In this document: piece after piece, positions 9,776 to 23,879 of the stretch | Layout of the letters: the number at the start of each line of letters is the position of its first letter | How positions within the stretch are numbered: position 1 is the stretch's first letter | Origin: Hyaloscypha bicolor E | Lineage: Eukaryota > Ascomycota > Leotiomycetes > Helotiales > Hyaloscyphaceae | Assembly (NCBI RefSeq): GCF_002865645.1 | Contig: NW_020194585.1 | Span: forward strand, 1,102,753 to 1,166,752 | Length of the DNA: 64,000 bases | Direction: 5' to 3' | Notes under the pieces: generated by a model | What the model was told of the DNA's origin: nothing | The model's database searches: none | The model's input: only the letters and a program-made list of their open reading frames with translations | Translations under genes and position numbers: made by a program

Positions 9776-12700
9776 TATATTATAATTATATTCTTTTCCT
9801 AAAATCTTATTTTCAAAATCTATTAATTTATATTAGTAAAATATTTAAATAAAATAAACTTCTAGTATTTTAGAAAATAAGTTTATTAATATAATCTAAA
9901 TAATAAATATAAAAATTATTTAATTAAATTAAGGCTAAATAAATAAAAAGAAATAATTTTTATATTTTAGGTATAAAAGCTAGCTAATAATTATAATTTT
10001 ATTTAGGAACTAAATATTATAATTAGTTTAATTTAAAGTATTAAAATACTATTTTATAAAATTAATATTATTTATTAGATCTTATATTAGAATAATTTAA
10101 ATAGCTTTATAAAAGAATTTAATAAAATATTTATATAAGAAACTTATATAAATATTTCTAAGATTCTAGAAATTATTTATAAGTTTCTAGAAATATATAT
10201 TAATTAGTTATATTAATTTCTAATTAGAACTAGTATAAAAACTAGTAATTAATTTAGATAGTTCTTTATTTCTATAAAAGAATCTTTTATATTATTATAT
10301 ACTCTAATAATTATATATATAATAACTTCTTCTATTATTATTTTCTAGCTTCTTTTTCTATTCTTTTCTAAGTCTTCTTTAATTATTTTTAATTATTTTT
10401 ATAATATCTGGCTTTATTTTCTATTAATATAATTATAAATATAAAAGTAATTTTATAATTTCCTTTTTTATTATTAATAAATACTTGAAATATTTCAAGT
10501 ATTTATTTATTAATTTCTTTATTTTATATATTATAATACCTAGTAAAAAGAATTATAATTATTATAATAAGAATTCTAAATCTTATATTTTAATAAGTTC
10601 TTTAACTTTAATATTTATTAAAACTAATATAATTTCAGATTTCTTATTATTTATTAAAGGCTTATTAGTTCTAGAAAAATATTATTATAATCTTTAAGAA
10701 ATTCTTTAAAAAATATCCTAAGTAGTATTATACTATTAAGAATAAGCTTATTAATTAGATTTTCGAAAACTAGAAAAAGTTTACTAAGTTTCGAAATTCT
10801 ATTTCTTATTTTAATAAAATTAATAAGAATACTATTTGAGTTAGTATTTTAAAAGTAAGTTTTTTCTTATATATTTAGATATTTACTAATTCTCTAAAGA
10901 AATATTATAAAGCTTATTTTTAAAGTATTAAGCTTATTATTAAGATTATTACCGAGATTTCTATATAGTTTATTATTAGTATTTTAAGTATTAATAATAT
11001 AATATTTATAGCTATTTAAGATTTAATTTCAGAAGTTCGGGCTTTTTATAAAATATATATAATTATTATAAGTTTCTTATTTACTTTTTTTAATATTTTT
11101 AATATTAATATTATTATAATATAATTATATTTTATTAAAAAATAAGCGGATTCCGGAAAGTATTACTTGATTTTTTACTAGATTTTAAATAGAGCCGGTA
11201 TTTAGTATTTTTATTTTAGAAATTAGGAATTTATAAGAATTAGAATTTATTTATTTAAGATATTTATAACTAGTTTATCTATAATAAATCTTTCTTAATT
11301 CTAAATCTTTTTTCTAATAATTTAAATATAATTCTTATAAGCTTTAATAAAACCTTAAAAAACCTTTATAAATAAAAAACCCTTTAAAAAAAAAGTATTT
11401 CTATTATTATTTCGGGCTCTTTCTTAGTTATTTAGGTTTTTTCTTTTCTTTAAATAGCTTTTTCTTAATAATCTAGAATTCTTTTTAATTTTAAAAAGTT
11501 ATTAAAAAATAATTTTAGATTTTAAGCTATAATTTTAGTTATATAATTTCAGAAATTTCTTGAAATTATTAAAGTTAGAAAAAACAAATAACTAGATATT
11601 ATAATCTTTAGGCCAGGCTTTTTATTTAATTAAATATTATTATTTTTTATTTCTATTATTTTATTAGTAATTATTAATAGCTTTTATTTTTTATTTTTAT
11701 TTTTTATTATTATTTACTAATTCCGGAAGTTTTCTAAAAAAAATATAAATATAGCTTTTAATTTTTTTTATTTTATGTTTTTTAAAAAAAGAAATATAAA
11801 AAGTTAAATATAAATAATTATATATATTTAATAATTCTAATTTATATACTAAATTACTAATATGTTTAAGAATCTTAAATAAATTTATAAAATTTAATTT
11901 AAGCTTTCTTATTTTAAATTTAATATTTCTTTTTAATAATATTATTTAGACTTCTTTAAAATAGTATTTAGCTAACTAATATTTATTATAATAAATTTCC
12001 CGGGTATTTAATATATAATACTATAAATTCTTAAGCTTTTATTATTTTATTTTAAGAATTTCTAGTCTTTTATATATAACTAGTATATTTCTTATAATTT
12101 TATTTTTAAAATACTATAAAAATTAAAAGTAATATTTGTAATATATATAAAAAATTTTTTTTATAAAACCTAATATTTTAAGTTATTATATATAAATTTT
12201 ATAAAAGGTAACTTTTTAAATTAATTTTTTTTTTAAATATTATAATAATATTTTTTTAAATATTCTAGAATCTAATTTTATTTTTCTATTTAATTATTTA
12301 ATTAAAAATAATAAACTATATTTAGATATTATTAATATTAGTTTATTAGAAATATATAATATTATTATATAATTATAAAATACTATTTATATAAATTAAT
12401 AAAGTAATTATTATTTAGAAATAAGAATTATAATATTATAATATTAATATATAATTCCTAAATCTACTAAGCCTAAAGGAATCTAGTTTATTAATTAAAT
12501 TATTTATAGAATATAAGATTATATAATTATATTTTATATTTCGAATTCTGTAATTATATATATAACTTCTAAAAAAATAACTATATTAATACTAGAACTT
12601 CTTTAAAAAAAATTACTAAAAAAAATACTTTTTTTTAATTATATATTAATTCTTTTATTTGGCCTAGTATTAGATTTCCTAAATACTTTATATATCTATA

Positions 12701-12839
12701 TTATTTTTAAAGTTTTAGTTATATATTAAAAGCTATAGCTTTTTATATATAATTTTTCTTTTTATAATATTCTTTTCTTTTATATATTTATTTTCTATTC
12801 TATTTATATCTAATTATATTATATTTATATTAATTAGAT
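9776..12839. other. heavily RIP-mutated DNA without an assignable element
   Basis: About 3 kb of extreme A/T with stop codons in all frames. A few islands keep C and G (about 10740-10840, 11140-11230, 11400-11660) but I could not match them to a protein family. The 70-codon open frame at 10485-10697 is low-complexity Asn/Tyr/Lys/Ile and not a credible gene. Confidence 0.5.
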
Positions 12840-14696
12840 ATTTAAGAATATTTATTAGTTTTAATTTTATTATAAAATTAATAGAATTTAATTTTTTCTT
12901 AATTTATTTAATTTCTATAATCTCTTATTATTTATATATTTAATAAAAATATATCTAATTAATTATTAGATATTTCTTTTAAATAGTTCTTAATTTAATA
13001 AGATATTTATATAATAACTTTAAATTTATATAAACTATTAGTAATAATTTTATTTCTAGTATTTTATTAATTATAGATTTAATTAAAGTACTTATATTAA
13101 AGTTATAAGCTATATTATAAAGTTCTAAAACTAGAATACTTCTAGTAATTCTTTTATATTTAATAGAAAACTAGTAAATAATATTAGTATATCTAGTTCT
13201 ATTTATTAGAACTAGAATATATCTAATTTAAAAAAAGAATTTTTTATTATTTATAAATAAAGTATTTATAAAAATAATTAAATATAAGAACTTTTTTATT
13301 AGCTTTATAAATCTTAGTTCTCTAATAATATTTTTAATTTATTATTAAATATATTTATTAAGTATTTTTATATTAGTTTCTAAAAATTTAATAGCTTAAA
13401 TAATAATTAATAGATTATATAAAGCTTCTAATTAATAGACTAATATAATATATATTTTTCTAATATATTTTTCTAATATATTAGTTTCTAATAAAGAGAT
13501 TTTAATAAATAATATCTTTATTATTTATAATAATAGTATTTTTTATAGAAATAGTTTAGAGGTTTTTATATTAGTATTTCTATATAAAAGTAATTCTAGT
13601 AATATTTATATAAATAATATTTCTATTAAACTTGAGATTATAATTAAAAGTAAAATATTTATATTTCTTAGCTAAGAACTTAGCTTTTTAAAGCTTTAAT
13701 TATTTTATTTTTATAAAATTATTAGTTTTAATAAATAAGATATTATTAGTTTAAAAACTAATAATTCTAAAGAATTACTTAGTATAAAGAAAGTAAGAGT
13801 TATAAATTAACTATTCTATAAAAAGCTTATTAATATAATAGAAATAATAAGTTTTAAACTAATAGTTCTTAGCTTCTAATATATTATATAATAGTTTTAT
13901 ATTTTTTAAAATAGAATTATTCTCTGAATTTAGCTTTTTAATAAGCTTATAAAATGAATTAATATAGAAATTATAATTAAATAAAGTTATTAATTAGATA
14001 TAAGCTTATAAGATATTATATAAATATAATTCTATAATATCTATTATTATAATAATAATTCTAAAAATAATTCTTTAGCTAATATATTAAATAATAAATA
14101 ATTATATTAATATTATATATTTATTACTATTATTATAAGCTCAGATAACTAGTTTTAACTTTTTAAGCTCTCTTTTTATATTCTTATTTTTAATTTTATT
14201 AATAAACTAGAAGTTAAAAAATTTCTTTTTTTAATACTTGAAATCTAGAAATAACTTTAAATAATATTTTTTTTAGAAAGCTAGTAATTTTAACTTAATA
14301 AGAATTCTTATATAAATTATTATCTTATAGAAATATTATAATATTAGGGTTTTTATAAAAGTATTCTCTATTATACTTTAATAAAATAGCAGGAATAATA
14401 AAAGAAATTATATTTATATTACTTTTAGTCTTATTATAAAATTCGAAAATAAATTCAGGTTTAGAGCTATTAGTAATAATCTTAATATTTTTTATATAAA
14501 AGAGCTTTATAGAAATTAAACAGAAAATAGTATTATTATATAATAAAGCTAATATATAGTTTTTTTTATTAATAGCTACTAGCTTATATAATTTATTCTA
14601 ACTATTAAATTAATTAGTATTTTCTTTATATTAAATAAGAATATTCGAATTCAGAAATAGTTTATAAATATTAGTAATACTAAAACTATTTTAGGT
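12840..14696 (-). pseudogene. copia-type polyprotein relict (RNase H end recognisable)
   Basis: On the minus strand at about 12840-13300 the translation reads with stops through the C-terminal RNase H region of a fungal Ty1/copia polyprotein. Surviving pieces are IKYKRITRSILVLELYN (the family's CKRVTRSVLASELYA), INLKLLYKYLIKL (TDSKSLYDCLVKL) and EIIEIKQIK. Just upstream (13300-13430) comes NKYI..QIKN.IRELRFIKL, the segment that precedes RNase H in these proteins. The stretch from 13430 to 14696 is probably the reverse transcriptase part but is too decayed to assign. Stops sit where CAA, CAG or TGG would be expected. The element runs in the opposite direction from the copia relicts at 48 and 55 kb. 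Confidence 0.65.
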
Positions 14697-17600
14697 ATTT
14701 AAAGTATTTCTACTTCTTTTACTTCCTCTACTTCCTCTACTTCTATACTTCTCTTAATATGCCATTTTTTTATATATATACTAGTTTCTTTTAAGAATAC
14801 TAGTATATTTAATATCCTAATTTCCGTATATAATAGTAGTTATAGGTTAAAAGTACTAGCTTCCAAGATTTCTTTAAATAGACTAAATAATCTAAATTAT
14901 TTCTTCCTATATAATATATAATATAAAAGGAAATACTTTATATTCTTAGGCTTCTCGTATTTATATTTATTATTAGATACTATATTTAGCTTATATAAGT
15001 AAGACTTTAAACATCCGTAGTCTAGCTTTAGTTAGAAGAAGATACTAGCTAAGGGCCTAAATATTCCTAAAGATAGGTTTATTTTTCTAGATACTTTCTA
15101 TAAATATATATTATTATATAATTCTAGCTAGGTTCTTGATTTAGTATAAGATTCTAAAAGTAGTCTATATTCTAGTTTCTTAACTTTATTAATTTCAATT
15201 TCTAGGAAAGCAAAAGAGGTTTTTACTAATTTAGGTTCTAATATAAGAGAAGTAGTACCTAGCTTAGCTAGTTCGTCTGCTTCTTTATTTCCTATTATAT
15301 CTATATGCCCTGGAACCCAGATTAGTTCTATATTAGCTTCTTTAGCTATAAGGGCCTTAGTAGCTAGTATAGCTCTAATCTATTAACTTTATTCTAGCTT
15401 ATTAGAAGGAGTTTTTAATCTTAGTAAACTAGTTTAGTTATTTATAAAGATATTAAAAAGCTCTCTTCTCTTTATTTTATTACTAGTATATTTAATAGCC
15501 CTAGTAACGCCTTCTAGTTCTCTATTATAGACTATAGTACTAGCTCCTATATTCTAGCTTTCTTTATATTTAGCTATAACCGGAATATAAGAAGTTTCAT
15601 AACTATAGACTATAAGCCCTAGGCCTACTTTGAATTCTTTTTTAGTTTAAGATTTATTTATATATATAAATAATATAAAGCTATTATTATATAAAGTCTT
15701 TAAATAGAAGTTATATAATATAATAGTTTCTTTCTTTAGCTTTTTTAATATAGTGATTTTATAAGGCACTTCTCTATTTCAGGAAGTAAAGTAAAAGTAT
15801 TTTATAGTTTCTAGATTTTTAGAGTCTATTAGATTATTAATAGAATCTACTATAATTTCTATTTAAAACTTTTTAGCTATATAATCTCGCTTTAGATTAG
15901 TATTTAGACTATAGATAGAATCTATATCTAATTCTACTAGTTCTAAATCGCAAGTTTTTTAGAAGAACTTCTTAAAAGCTAATCTAATAAAATATTTTAG
16001 ATTTAGTTTAAGAATTCGGAGGATATATTAATATTAACTATAGTTTAGCCTTATAATAAGTAAAACTAAAGCTAATTCGACCTTTATAGAAATAATAGGA
16101 GCAGTTTTAAATACTTCTAAAATTTTCCTTAGGGCTAGGTTTTAAATAGCCTATAAAGGCCGAATTTGAGTTTTATTTTTAGTCTTTTACTATAGTATAA
16201 AATCATAGTTTATTATACTAGTAATATAAGCTAAATATAGCTATTTAATTATAAAAGAAAATAAATCATATAATATATTTATAAGTCTTTATATCTTATA
16301 AAAGGCTTGTTTTACTTTAGAAGCCCTATAAGCTATATATTTCTTAAATCTGAGATTTTTATTTGTAATAGTGGTCACTAAAAGGGCAGCAAGTCAGGGA
16401 GCAATCCAAAGTAGTATTGTGACTAAAACTTGAAGAAGCAAGTGAGTCGTGGGAGGTGCGAAGCCTTATGGGCTTGCGCACGGACCACGCGCACGCACGT
16501 GCTCGCTAGGATGCTTGGGCACTCTATGACATTATTAAAATAAATCCCTAGCTATTTAACTACTTTACTAGAGGAAACTAGTTCCCTATTTAGTAGTTTT
16601 AGACTAGGCTTATTTTTGGAATTATTAAAATAAATAAGCTCTATTTTATTTATATTAAAACTAATAGTATTCTTTTTCCCTAAATTAATTATATTTTTTA
16701 CTTCTTTTTCTAAAGTCTTAATATTTTTCTTTAGACTCTTAGAAGTAGTAATAAGAGATATATTATCTAAATAGGATCTGAATTTAATATTTATTAACTT
16801 AAATAAGTCTCGGATATAGATTAGAAATAATATAAATAATATAGGACTATCTTATAAAATACTAGTAAATATAGATTTAAATACTTTAATACTATTATTA
16901 AAAGCTAGTTATAATACTCGGTTATCTAGGAATAATAATACCTAAAGAATAAGGCTAGTAGGTAATAATAAGCTAATTATAATCTATAATAGCCTATTCT
17001 TAGATATATAATAAAAGGCGCCTTTAATATCTAGAAAGAAAGTACTAGTTTTTAGCTTATAGGACTTATTAGCTTCTATTTTATTTTATAATAGTAAAGT
17101 AGTATTAATAGCTAACTTATAGAGTCTACTATTTATTTAGGAGAAGTATAATAGGTTACTAGTCTCGGCTAAATAGCTAAGTCGCCTAGCTAGTATTTTC
17201 TTAGAAATCTTTCCTAAGTAATTAAATAAGAAAATAACTTAATATACTTTAGATAAGAAATAGTTTAGTTTCTCTAATTTCTTTAGAATAAAGCCAGTAG
17301 CTTATTTCTAGACTTTAGAATAATATTTCTTATTAATAAATAAGAAATATAGCTTATAAAAGATATCTAGAAAAGCTTTATAAATATAAACTATAATCTT
17401 TTAAGTAACTAAGTCTAGTCCGGGGATTTTCTTCTTTATTTTAGAAATATATACTTATTTTAGTTCTATTTTAGATAAAATAAGCCAGTCTTACTTTAAG
17501 CTAGGCCTATAGTTTATTAAACTAGTAGACTCGGTATTAAGAAGTAATAAGAAAAGTATAATTCTAAAAATATTATACTTTTCTTAGAAAGTTAATTTAA

Positions 17601-20490
17601 GCTTATTAGAATTACTATCTAAGATACTAGAAATAAGTTAATATATAATATTTTTAGTATATTTTATAGCTTTAAAAATTAACTAGAAGTCTTTATTCTC
17701 TAAAAACTTATTCTAGTATATTAGCTTAGTACTTTTAATAGTATTAAAATAGGTATTCTTTATATTTTAAAGTTCTTATTTATAAAAAGTATATCCTAAA
17801 GCTTTATACTTATAGCTATAGTATAGTATTAATTTATATAAGGTTTTTAAGTCTTTATTTTACTAGGGTTTAGAATACGAACTAGTAGTAGATTTTGGAA
17901 TACTATTACTAGCTACTTCTATTATTCTATTTATAAAGTCTTTAGCTAATAGATCTAGTTCTTAATTTATATTATTTAGTAAAAAGAATATATTATTAAG
18001 GCTATTAGTAAGATAGCTTATAAATTTAGCCTAGTTTGCTTTTTTAGTATTAAATCTAACTAGATTAGAACTAGAACTATAAGTCGACTTACTAATAATA
18101 AATAGTACCCCGAAGTAATTAGAACCTAAGTCTAGTAATACTTACTAGTCTTTAATCTTAGTTACTATTCTACTAATAGTAAAACTTAAGTCTAATATAG
18201 GTAAAAGAAATAGATATATTAGATTTATAAAAGATATCTTTCCCTATTTTATTTAATAGCCTTAAAGAATAGTTCTCTATATAGCTAATTAAATATATTA
18301 TATAAGTATTTTAAGGTTTAAGGAAATTCCACTAAAAATAATATATATTAAAATTACCTAGTAATAGAGAGCTATTATAGAAAGTAGTAAGTAAAATGTC
18401 TTCTTTTAATATAATTAATATACTATTAGGGCTTTCTGAATAAACTATATTATAGAAGTTAATTAGCTGCATTTTTAATATATCTAGACTTAAATCTATA
18501 ATTAAGTAATTAGGATTATTTAGTAAGTTTTGGGCTAGAGTAGCTTGTAGTTTATAAGCTATATAAACTAGAGTTCTAGGCCTTAAAATACCGTAATTCG
18601 GGAGTATTTAGAAATAGCTAGGATATATAATAGAATAATATTCTCAATTATTATTTCCTACTATTATTTAAAGTTCCTGAATTATAAGAACTTTAATATC
18701 TATTTTTATAGTTATTTATAAGATATTCTTAGTAATAGAATTACTATAATTTATATTAATTTATAGTACTTTAATATAACTACTTATTAATAATAATAGT
18801 AGAAATAGTAATAACTTATTTAATTACTAAATAAACCTCATATAGCCTAGAACTAGTTAAATAGGTAGTACTTAAGTAATTAGAGTAATTAGTAATTATA
18901 TAAGGGTTTTTTTTCTTCTTCTTATAAATAGAGCAAAAATAGTTCTTAGTTACGTGACTGTTACTATATAGCAAGTACTTTAGTTCTTTTTTATAAATAG
19001 AGTCTAAGTACTTATATTTTATATATTTAATATATTATATAATATTAGAGATAATATAATATTTTACTATCTTAATAAAGATTCCGATTATAAAAAGTCT
19101 ATTTTTAATAGCTCTATTAGCTTAAATCTCGACAGGAAATATTACTACTACTAAGCTAGCTCTCTATAAGCCTAAGTCTCGCTTTTTCTTTAAAGTAGTC
19201 TAATAATATTAGTTAATAGGCTAAAGTTTCTTATTAAAGATTCTAATCTCTTTTAAGACTAGATCTATTTCTTCGGGTATATTAAACTTATAAATAGATA
19301 TATTATAGATAATAACTTTATATTATAGTTCTTCTTTTTAGATACTAGTAACTAAAGAAAGCACTTCCTTTATAATTAACTCGTTTTAAACTAAAAAATT
19401 AGAGTTAAACTCAGGAATAGTATTTACTATAATATTACTCTTTAAGAAAAAAGAAACTATAGAAATTACTAATTCCTTAATTCCCTTTAAGCAGAAAGTA
19501 GTATTAAGCAAATTGCGAGTAGTAATAGCAGAGAATAAGCTAGCCTGCTCTATATGAGCTAGTAGAAGAGTACTTCTTCTAGAAAGGGCTATAGCTTTAG
19601 TATTACGTATACTATTTGAGCTAGTATTACGGGTACTAGGGTCTTGATTTCCTTCCTGATTTTTGGACTTAGCTCTAGTATGAGAAACTAAAGTCTAGTT
19701 CTTTACCGAGTAATTTTATAGTTCTTGAATAGTGATTTTAGCCCAAGTAGGCTTTCCGGAGGTAGTAGTTTTAGCTTGAGTAGCTTGAGTAGCTGGTTTA
19801 GCTTGAATTCTTAATTGAATTTCAATCTGTTTAGTAGTATTTTCGAGGTTTATAACTTGAGAGGCTAGTAAAGTACTAGTATATCAAATACGTCCGAATT
19901 CTGTATATTCCCTAAAGATTTCTACTAGGTCTAGTAGACGGGATTACTAGTCATATAACGTGAATACTCTAATAGCTTTAACTATTAAGTCTCGGGCTTT
20001 ACGAATTAGTCTTTTTACTTTATTTAAAGCTTAATTCTAGAATTAGTAGTGGTTTTCGTGGTTTTAGTACTTCTTATTAATAGCCTTACTAGAGCTAGGG
20101 CCTTGCTTTAGCCCGTTCTGGATACGGCTCAAACGAGCCGTACTAGCTGAATTAGGCTGAGAAAAAGGGGCTGCGAATTCGTCTGAAGAAATGAGATTTG
20201 TAATTAAATTAAAGATATAGCGGGCCACTTAACTGAACCGAGCTAGTAGGAAGCTAGTAGGTAGCTCTAGCTATTTTGTAGGGCCCTCTAGGAGCTCTCC
20301 GAGGTTCTGGGGATTAATATTAGGGGAGCTAGAGCCCGGGGGGTCGGGGGGAGCCATTTAGCCTGTTCTAGTTCTATTTATAGTAGGTTCTAGAGCCTGG
20401 GGCTAAGTGGATTAGGTATACTGAGTGAAGTCTGAAGGTAGATAAAGTTCTTAGGTAAAAGTAAAGGGAGTGAAAAATCCGAAAAAAATA
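14697..20490 (-). mobile_element. Tad1-type LINE, copy A (heavily RIP-mutated, 3' truncated)
   Basis: Minus-strand LINE of the same family as copies B, C and E, followed base for base along most of its length. The ORF1 start lies at 20357. ORF2 runs down to the C-terminal repeat region, where the copy stops near 14700 without the 3' untranslated part or the poly-A tract that B and C have. The endonuclease, reverse transcriptase and RNase H regions can be traced by alignment to B but no long open frame survives, so it is the most RIP-damaged of the four copies. The 5' end is the shared motif (CCGAAAAAAA on the plus strand near 20480). It carries a solo LTR at 16364-16531. No target duplication could be found because of the 3' truncation. 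Confidence 0.85.
16364..16531. mobile_element. 168-bp solo LTR inserted in LINE copy A, not RIP-mutated
   Basis: Begins TGTAATAGTGG and ends CTATGACA (TG...CA). It is flanked by a perfect 5-bp duplication TTATT at 16359-16363 and 16532-16536. Removing the insert and one TTATT gives exactly the sequence seen in other LINE copies at this point, apart from RIP changes (compare 42590-42610). The insert is G+C-rich, with CGCACGGACCACGCGCACGC near its middle, and keeps many CpA dinucleotides, in sharp contrast to the LINE around it. It therefore inserted after the host copy was mutated or escaped RIP. Its family and orientation are unknown; no full-length partner is in the window. Confidence 0.85.
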
Positions 20491-21640
20491 TTGTTTTTAG
20501 ACTTTACTTTTATAATCTCAGTAATCTTATAGTTCTCTTTAAATCCTAATAAGACTTATATAAGAGCTATAGAATAAATTATCTAGTATCTCTATAATAT
20601 AATAGATTTAGGGCTCGTTTTTTATAGTACTTTATAGCTATTCTCTAGCTATATAAACTCGAACTAGGCCAGGAATCCAGATATTTATTAATTAATATCC
20701 GGATATATTTTTAGTTTCGGAAGTACTATAATCTTCTAGTTTTCTAAATATTAGCCTATAGTATTCTTATCTATATATAAAGCGGAATATATTAGTTAAA
20801 TAAATATTACTAAGGAAGCTATCTGGCTCTAAGGATTCCTTAAGTAAATTAATTCGAGAGATCCCGGTCTCGGAACTATAATTATTTATAAGAATAATTA
20901 AGGAGCTATTATACTTACTAAAAATAATTAGTTCTATAAATAAGTCAAATATATTAATATCTAGTACTATTTCATTTATAAAAAGCTTATAGAAAAATAA
21001 ATTAACCTTTATTATATCTCTATTTTAGAATAAGTAGTAAATAAACTTATAAAGGCCTTATATCGGGATAAATTCATAGTATTTAGGAAGGGTATAAGAA
21101 TTAAATAGAGCTATAGGAACTGGAATTCTCGGTATCTAGAAAGAAGATATAGTAGTTTTATTATATAATATTTATATAATTCGAATTCCGTTTAAATAAT
21201 TTAATCTATAGCTATTTACTTAGCTTAGTTTATTTAATTACTTTCTGTCTTTTCCTTTATTATAGCTTACTATTTTTATATAGATTATTTTTTCTTCTAT
21301 AAGAGGTTTTAGCTATAGTTTACTAAAGGTAGCCCGTTTTATTAATATATAAAAGCTAGTCTCTACTCTTTTCTTATATATATAGATCTTATAGAAGCTC
21401 TTAATTATATAAGAGTATTAAAAGAGTAATTTATAAGCCTAATAAATATATATATTTCGTATATATATTAGCTACCCGATTTATATATATAATATATATA
21501 AAAGAGCTTTATTTTCTTATTTATATAATATACTTAATATATACTTTTATTCTCTTAATATTATTAATGTTTTAGGTTCTGGAATTAATAAATAATACTA
21601 AAATTTAGTTATAAATAGTATTTCTATTAATATTATAATA
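20491..21640. other. degenerate DNA upstream of the gypsy gag-like region
   Basis: Moderately AT-rich, less ruined than 9-12 kb. No protein family is recognisable. The part from about 21240 to 21580, just before the gag-like frame, is the expected place for the 5' LTR of the gypsy element, but I could not find a second copy to prove it. Confidence 0.4.
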
Positions 21641-22948
21641 GGTTTCTTATTAAGGAAAAAGGAAAAAGAAGTAGAAATAGCTAAAGAGGTTTTCTATAAA
21701 CAAGCTAGAATAAAAGAAAAGCTATCTTATATAAGAGGTTAAAAGAATACTATTTTAAGAAATAATAAATAAAGAAATAGCCTAGCTAAGAATATAGATA
21801 TTAATACTTCCGGAAATAAATAGAACGAATTAGAAATCTAGTATACTCTTAATTATAATAAGTATAGAACTTCTAAAGTTAATAATATTCTAATAAAACT
21901 ATTAAAGAAAGTAATTATTTTATTTCTAAAGATTTAGAAAAGAATAAAAATACTTATTAATACCTTAAAAATACTAGATCTAGCTATTATACTTTAGAAC
22001 TAATAGATTAAAAATAATACTTTTTATTTTATTATCTTATAAATAGGAAATACTATTATATTAAGTATAATTAGATATATTAGGAGATTTATAGAACTAG
22101 TAGCTATAGCTTATATAATAGATAAAATATTTAAGGAATTAGAAATACTAGCTTAGATATCTAATATTAATAGAATTATTTAATTTAAAGATAATAGTAT
22201 TAATATTCGAATATTACTAGCTTATAAATATATTATATAATTTCTATATCTCTAATTTATATTTCGAGAACTTTAAAAAAGTATTAAATATAAAGAAATA
22301 ATTAATACTAGAGCTAAAATTAATATTTTTCTCGAAAAGATCTTTAGAAATATTAGTAAAATAATATATAATATTATAGATTATTAAATATTTACTATTA
22401 CTAGAGCTGAATTTGAATTTATAGAAATAGTAAAGCTTAGAGCTAAGATTATAAACGGAATAGGATATAAAAAAAAAATTCCTAATTAAAAAAGTTCTAA
22501 AGATTCTATTTAGTTAATTATTCTTAGTAAAAATAAAGATAAATATTATATATAGAAGTAATAGTTTATAGAATAAAAGATTTACTAATCCTGAAAATAA
22601 CTAGAATACCTATATTATTATAATTATTTTATTTTTAAAGAATACCGGGAAATAGAAAAAAGTAATAGTTTAAGAGTATTAAGCTTCTAGAATTAAGGAA
22701 TTAAATAATATAAAGTAGGAAAGTAAAGATAAAAAGGAAAAATAGAGTCTAATATTATAACTAGTAATAATATTAAGGAAAATAGAAAGATATTGGGATT
22801 TCTTATTAATTCTTTTATTTTAGATTTAGAAATTTAGGAAATTATTAATATTTTTAGAGAAACTAAAATAGAAAAGACTCTAATTAAAATATTATTAAAA
22901 ATAGTTCCGGATTTAATAGAAAAAGAAGTAAAAAGAATATTAAATAAA

Positions 22949-23139
22949 TATTATAGTTATATGCTTTATAGCTATTACGTGGTTCCTGTATATAATATAC
23001 TAGGCTATATTAGGCTAGGCTAGTTCGCATACTTACCTGGTATTTATATATTTATATATACTTCTTTTCTTAGTTTAGTATTATTAGAATAAAGCTACTC
23101 TAATCTGCTTTCTAAGCCCGGAGCTCAAGCCTTATAATA
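22949..23139. mobile_element. 191-bp solo LTR within the gypsy relict
   Basis: Ends are TATTATAG and CTTATAATA, a perfect inverted pair TATTATA/TATAATA that would have been TGTTATA/TATAACA before RIP. The flanks are a 5-bp duplication ATAAA at 22944-22948 and 23140-23144. The body is clearly richer in C and G (ACGTGGTTCCTG, AAGCCCGGAGCTCAAGCC) than the surroundings and is only partly RIP-mutated. No internal region is present, so it is a solo LTR left by recombination. Confidence 0.75.
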
Positions 23140-23879
23140 ATAAAGATATTTCTATAAAAAAAAATTAGAATAATATCTTTTAATAATAAAGAAATATATT
23201 TCTAAAGCTATAGAATATAGAACCTAAAACTAGAAAGAATTCTGAAATATATAAGAGCTTAAGAAAAGTATATTAGGATACTAGATAAAAAGGTACTTTT
23301 TATATCTAACTAGAAAAAAGCTAAGTAGAAAGGTTATAAATTCCGGAGATTAGATAAAAATAATACTAGAGAAAATAACTATAGTTTTTAAAAGTTTATT
23401 TCTAGTTATAGGAATATATAAAATAAAGAATAAAAAGATTTAACTAGTAAATACTAATAATAGAACTAGAAAAGGCTTAAATAAATATCCGAACTAGTTT
23501 AAGAAATTTAAAACTAGAGAATATTTATAAAAATATATTAGGAAATATAAAAATTACTTTTTATTAAAAATATTAGCTATTTTAAAAGGTTTATAACTTA
23601 TTTCGGAATGTCTTAAATAATTAGATATTAGTAACTAGTTCTAGAAAAAGAAACTAGCTATATTTCAAGAATTAATAATTAATTAAGAAAATATAATTAT
23701 ATTTAATTAGAAAGAAATAAGAAAAGTTTATAAGAATATTAGCTTATTTATTCTAATTAAGACTATTAAATATAAGGCTTAGTAAAAGAAGAATTTCTTA
23801 TATCCCAAAGCTCTAATATTAGTAATAGTAAAAATATTATTAAAATATCTCAATTATAGAATTCTTAAGAAATATAATA

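Noticed and set aside
10485..10697. 70-codon open frame in the AT block
   Set aside because: Low-complexity Asn/Tyr/Lys/Ile composition caused by A/T content; no homology-like features.
16364..16531. Insert in LINE A as a MITE with terminal inverted repeats
   Set aside because: End similarity is poor beyond TGT/ACA, while TG...CA ends with a 5-bp duplication fit an LTR better.
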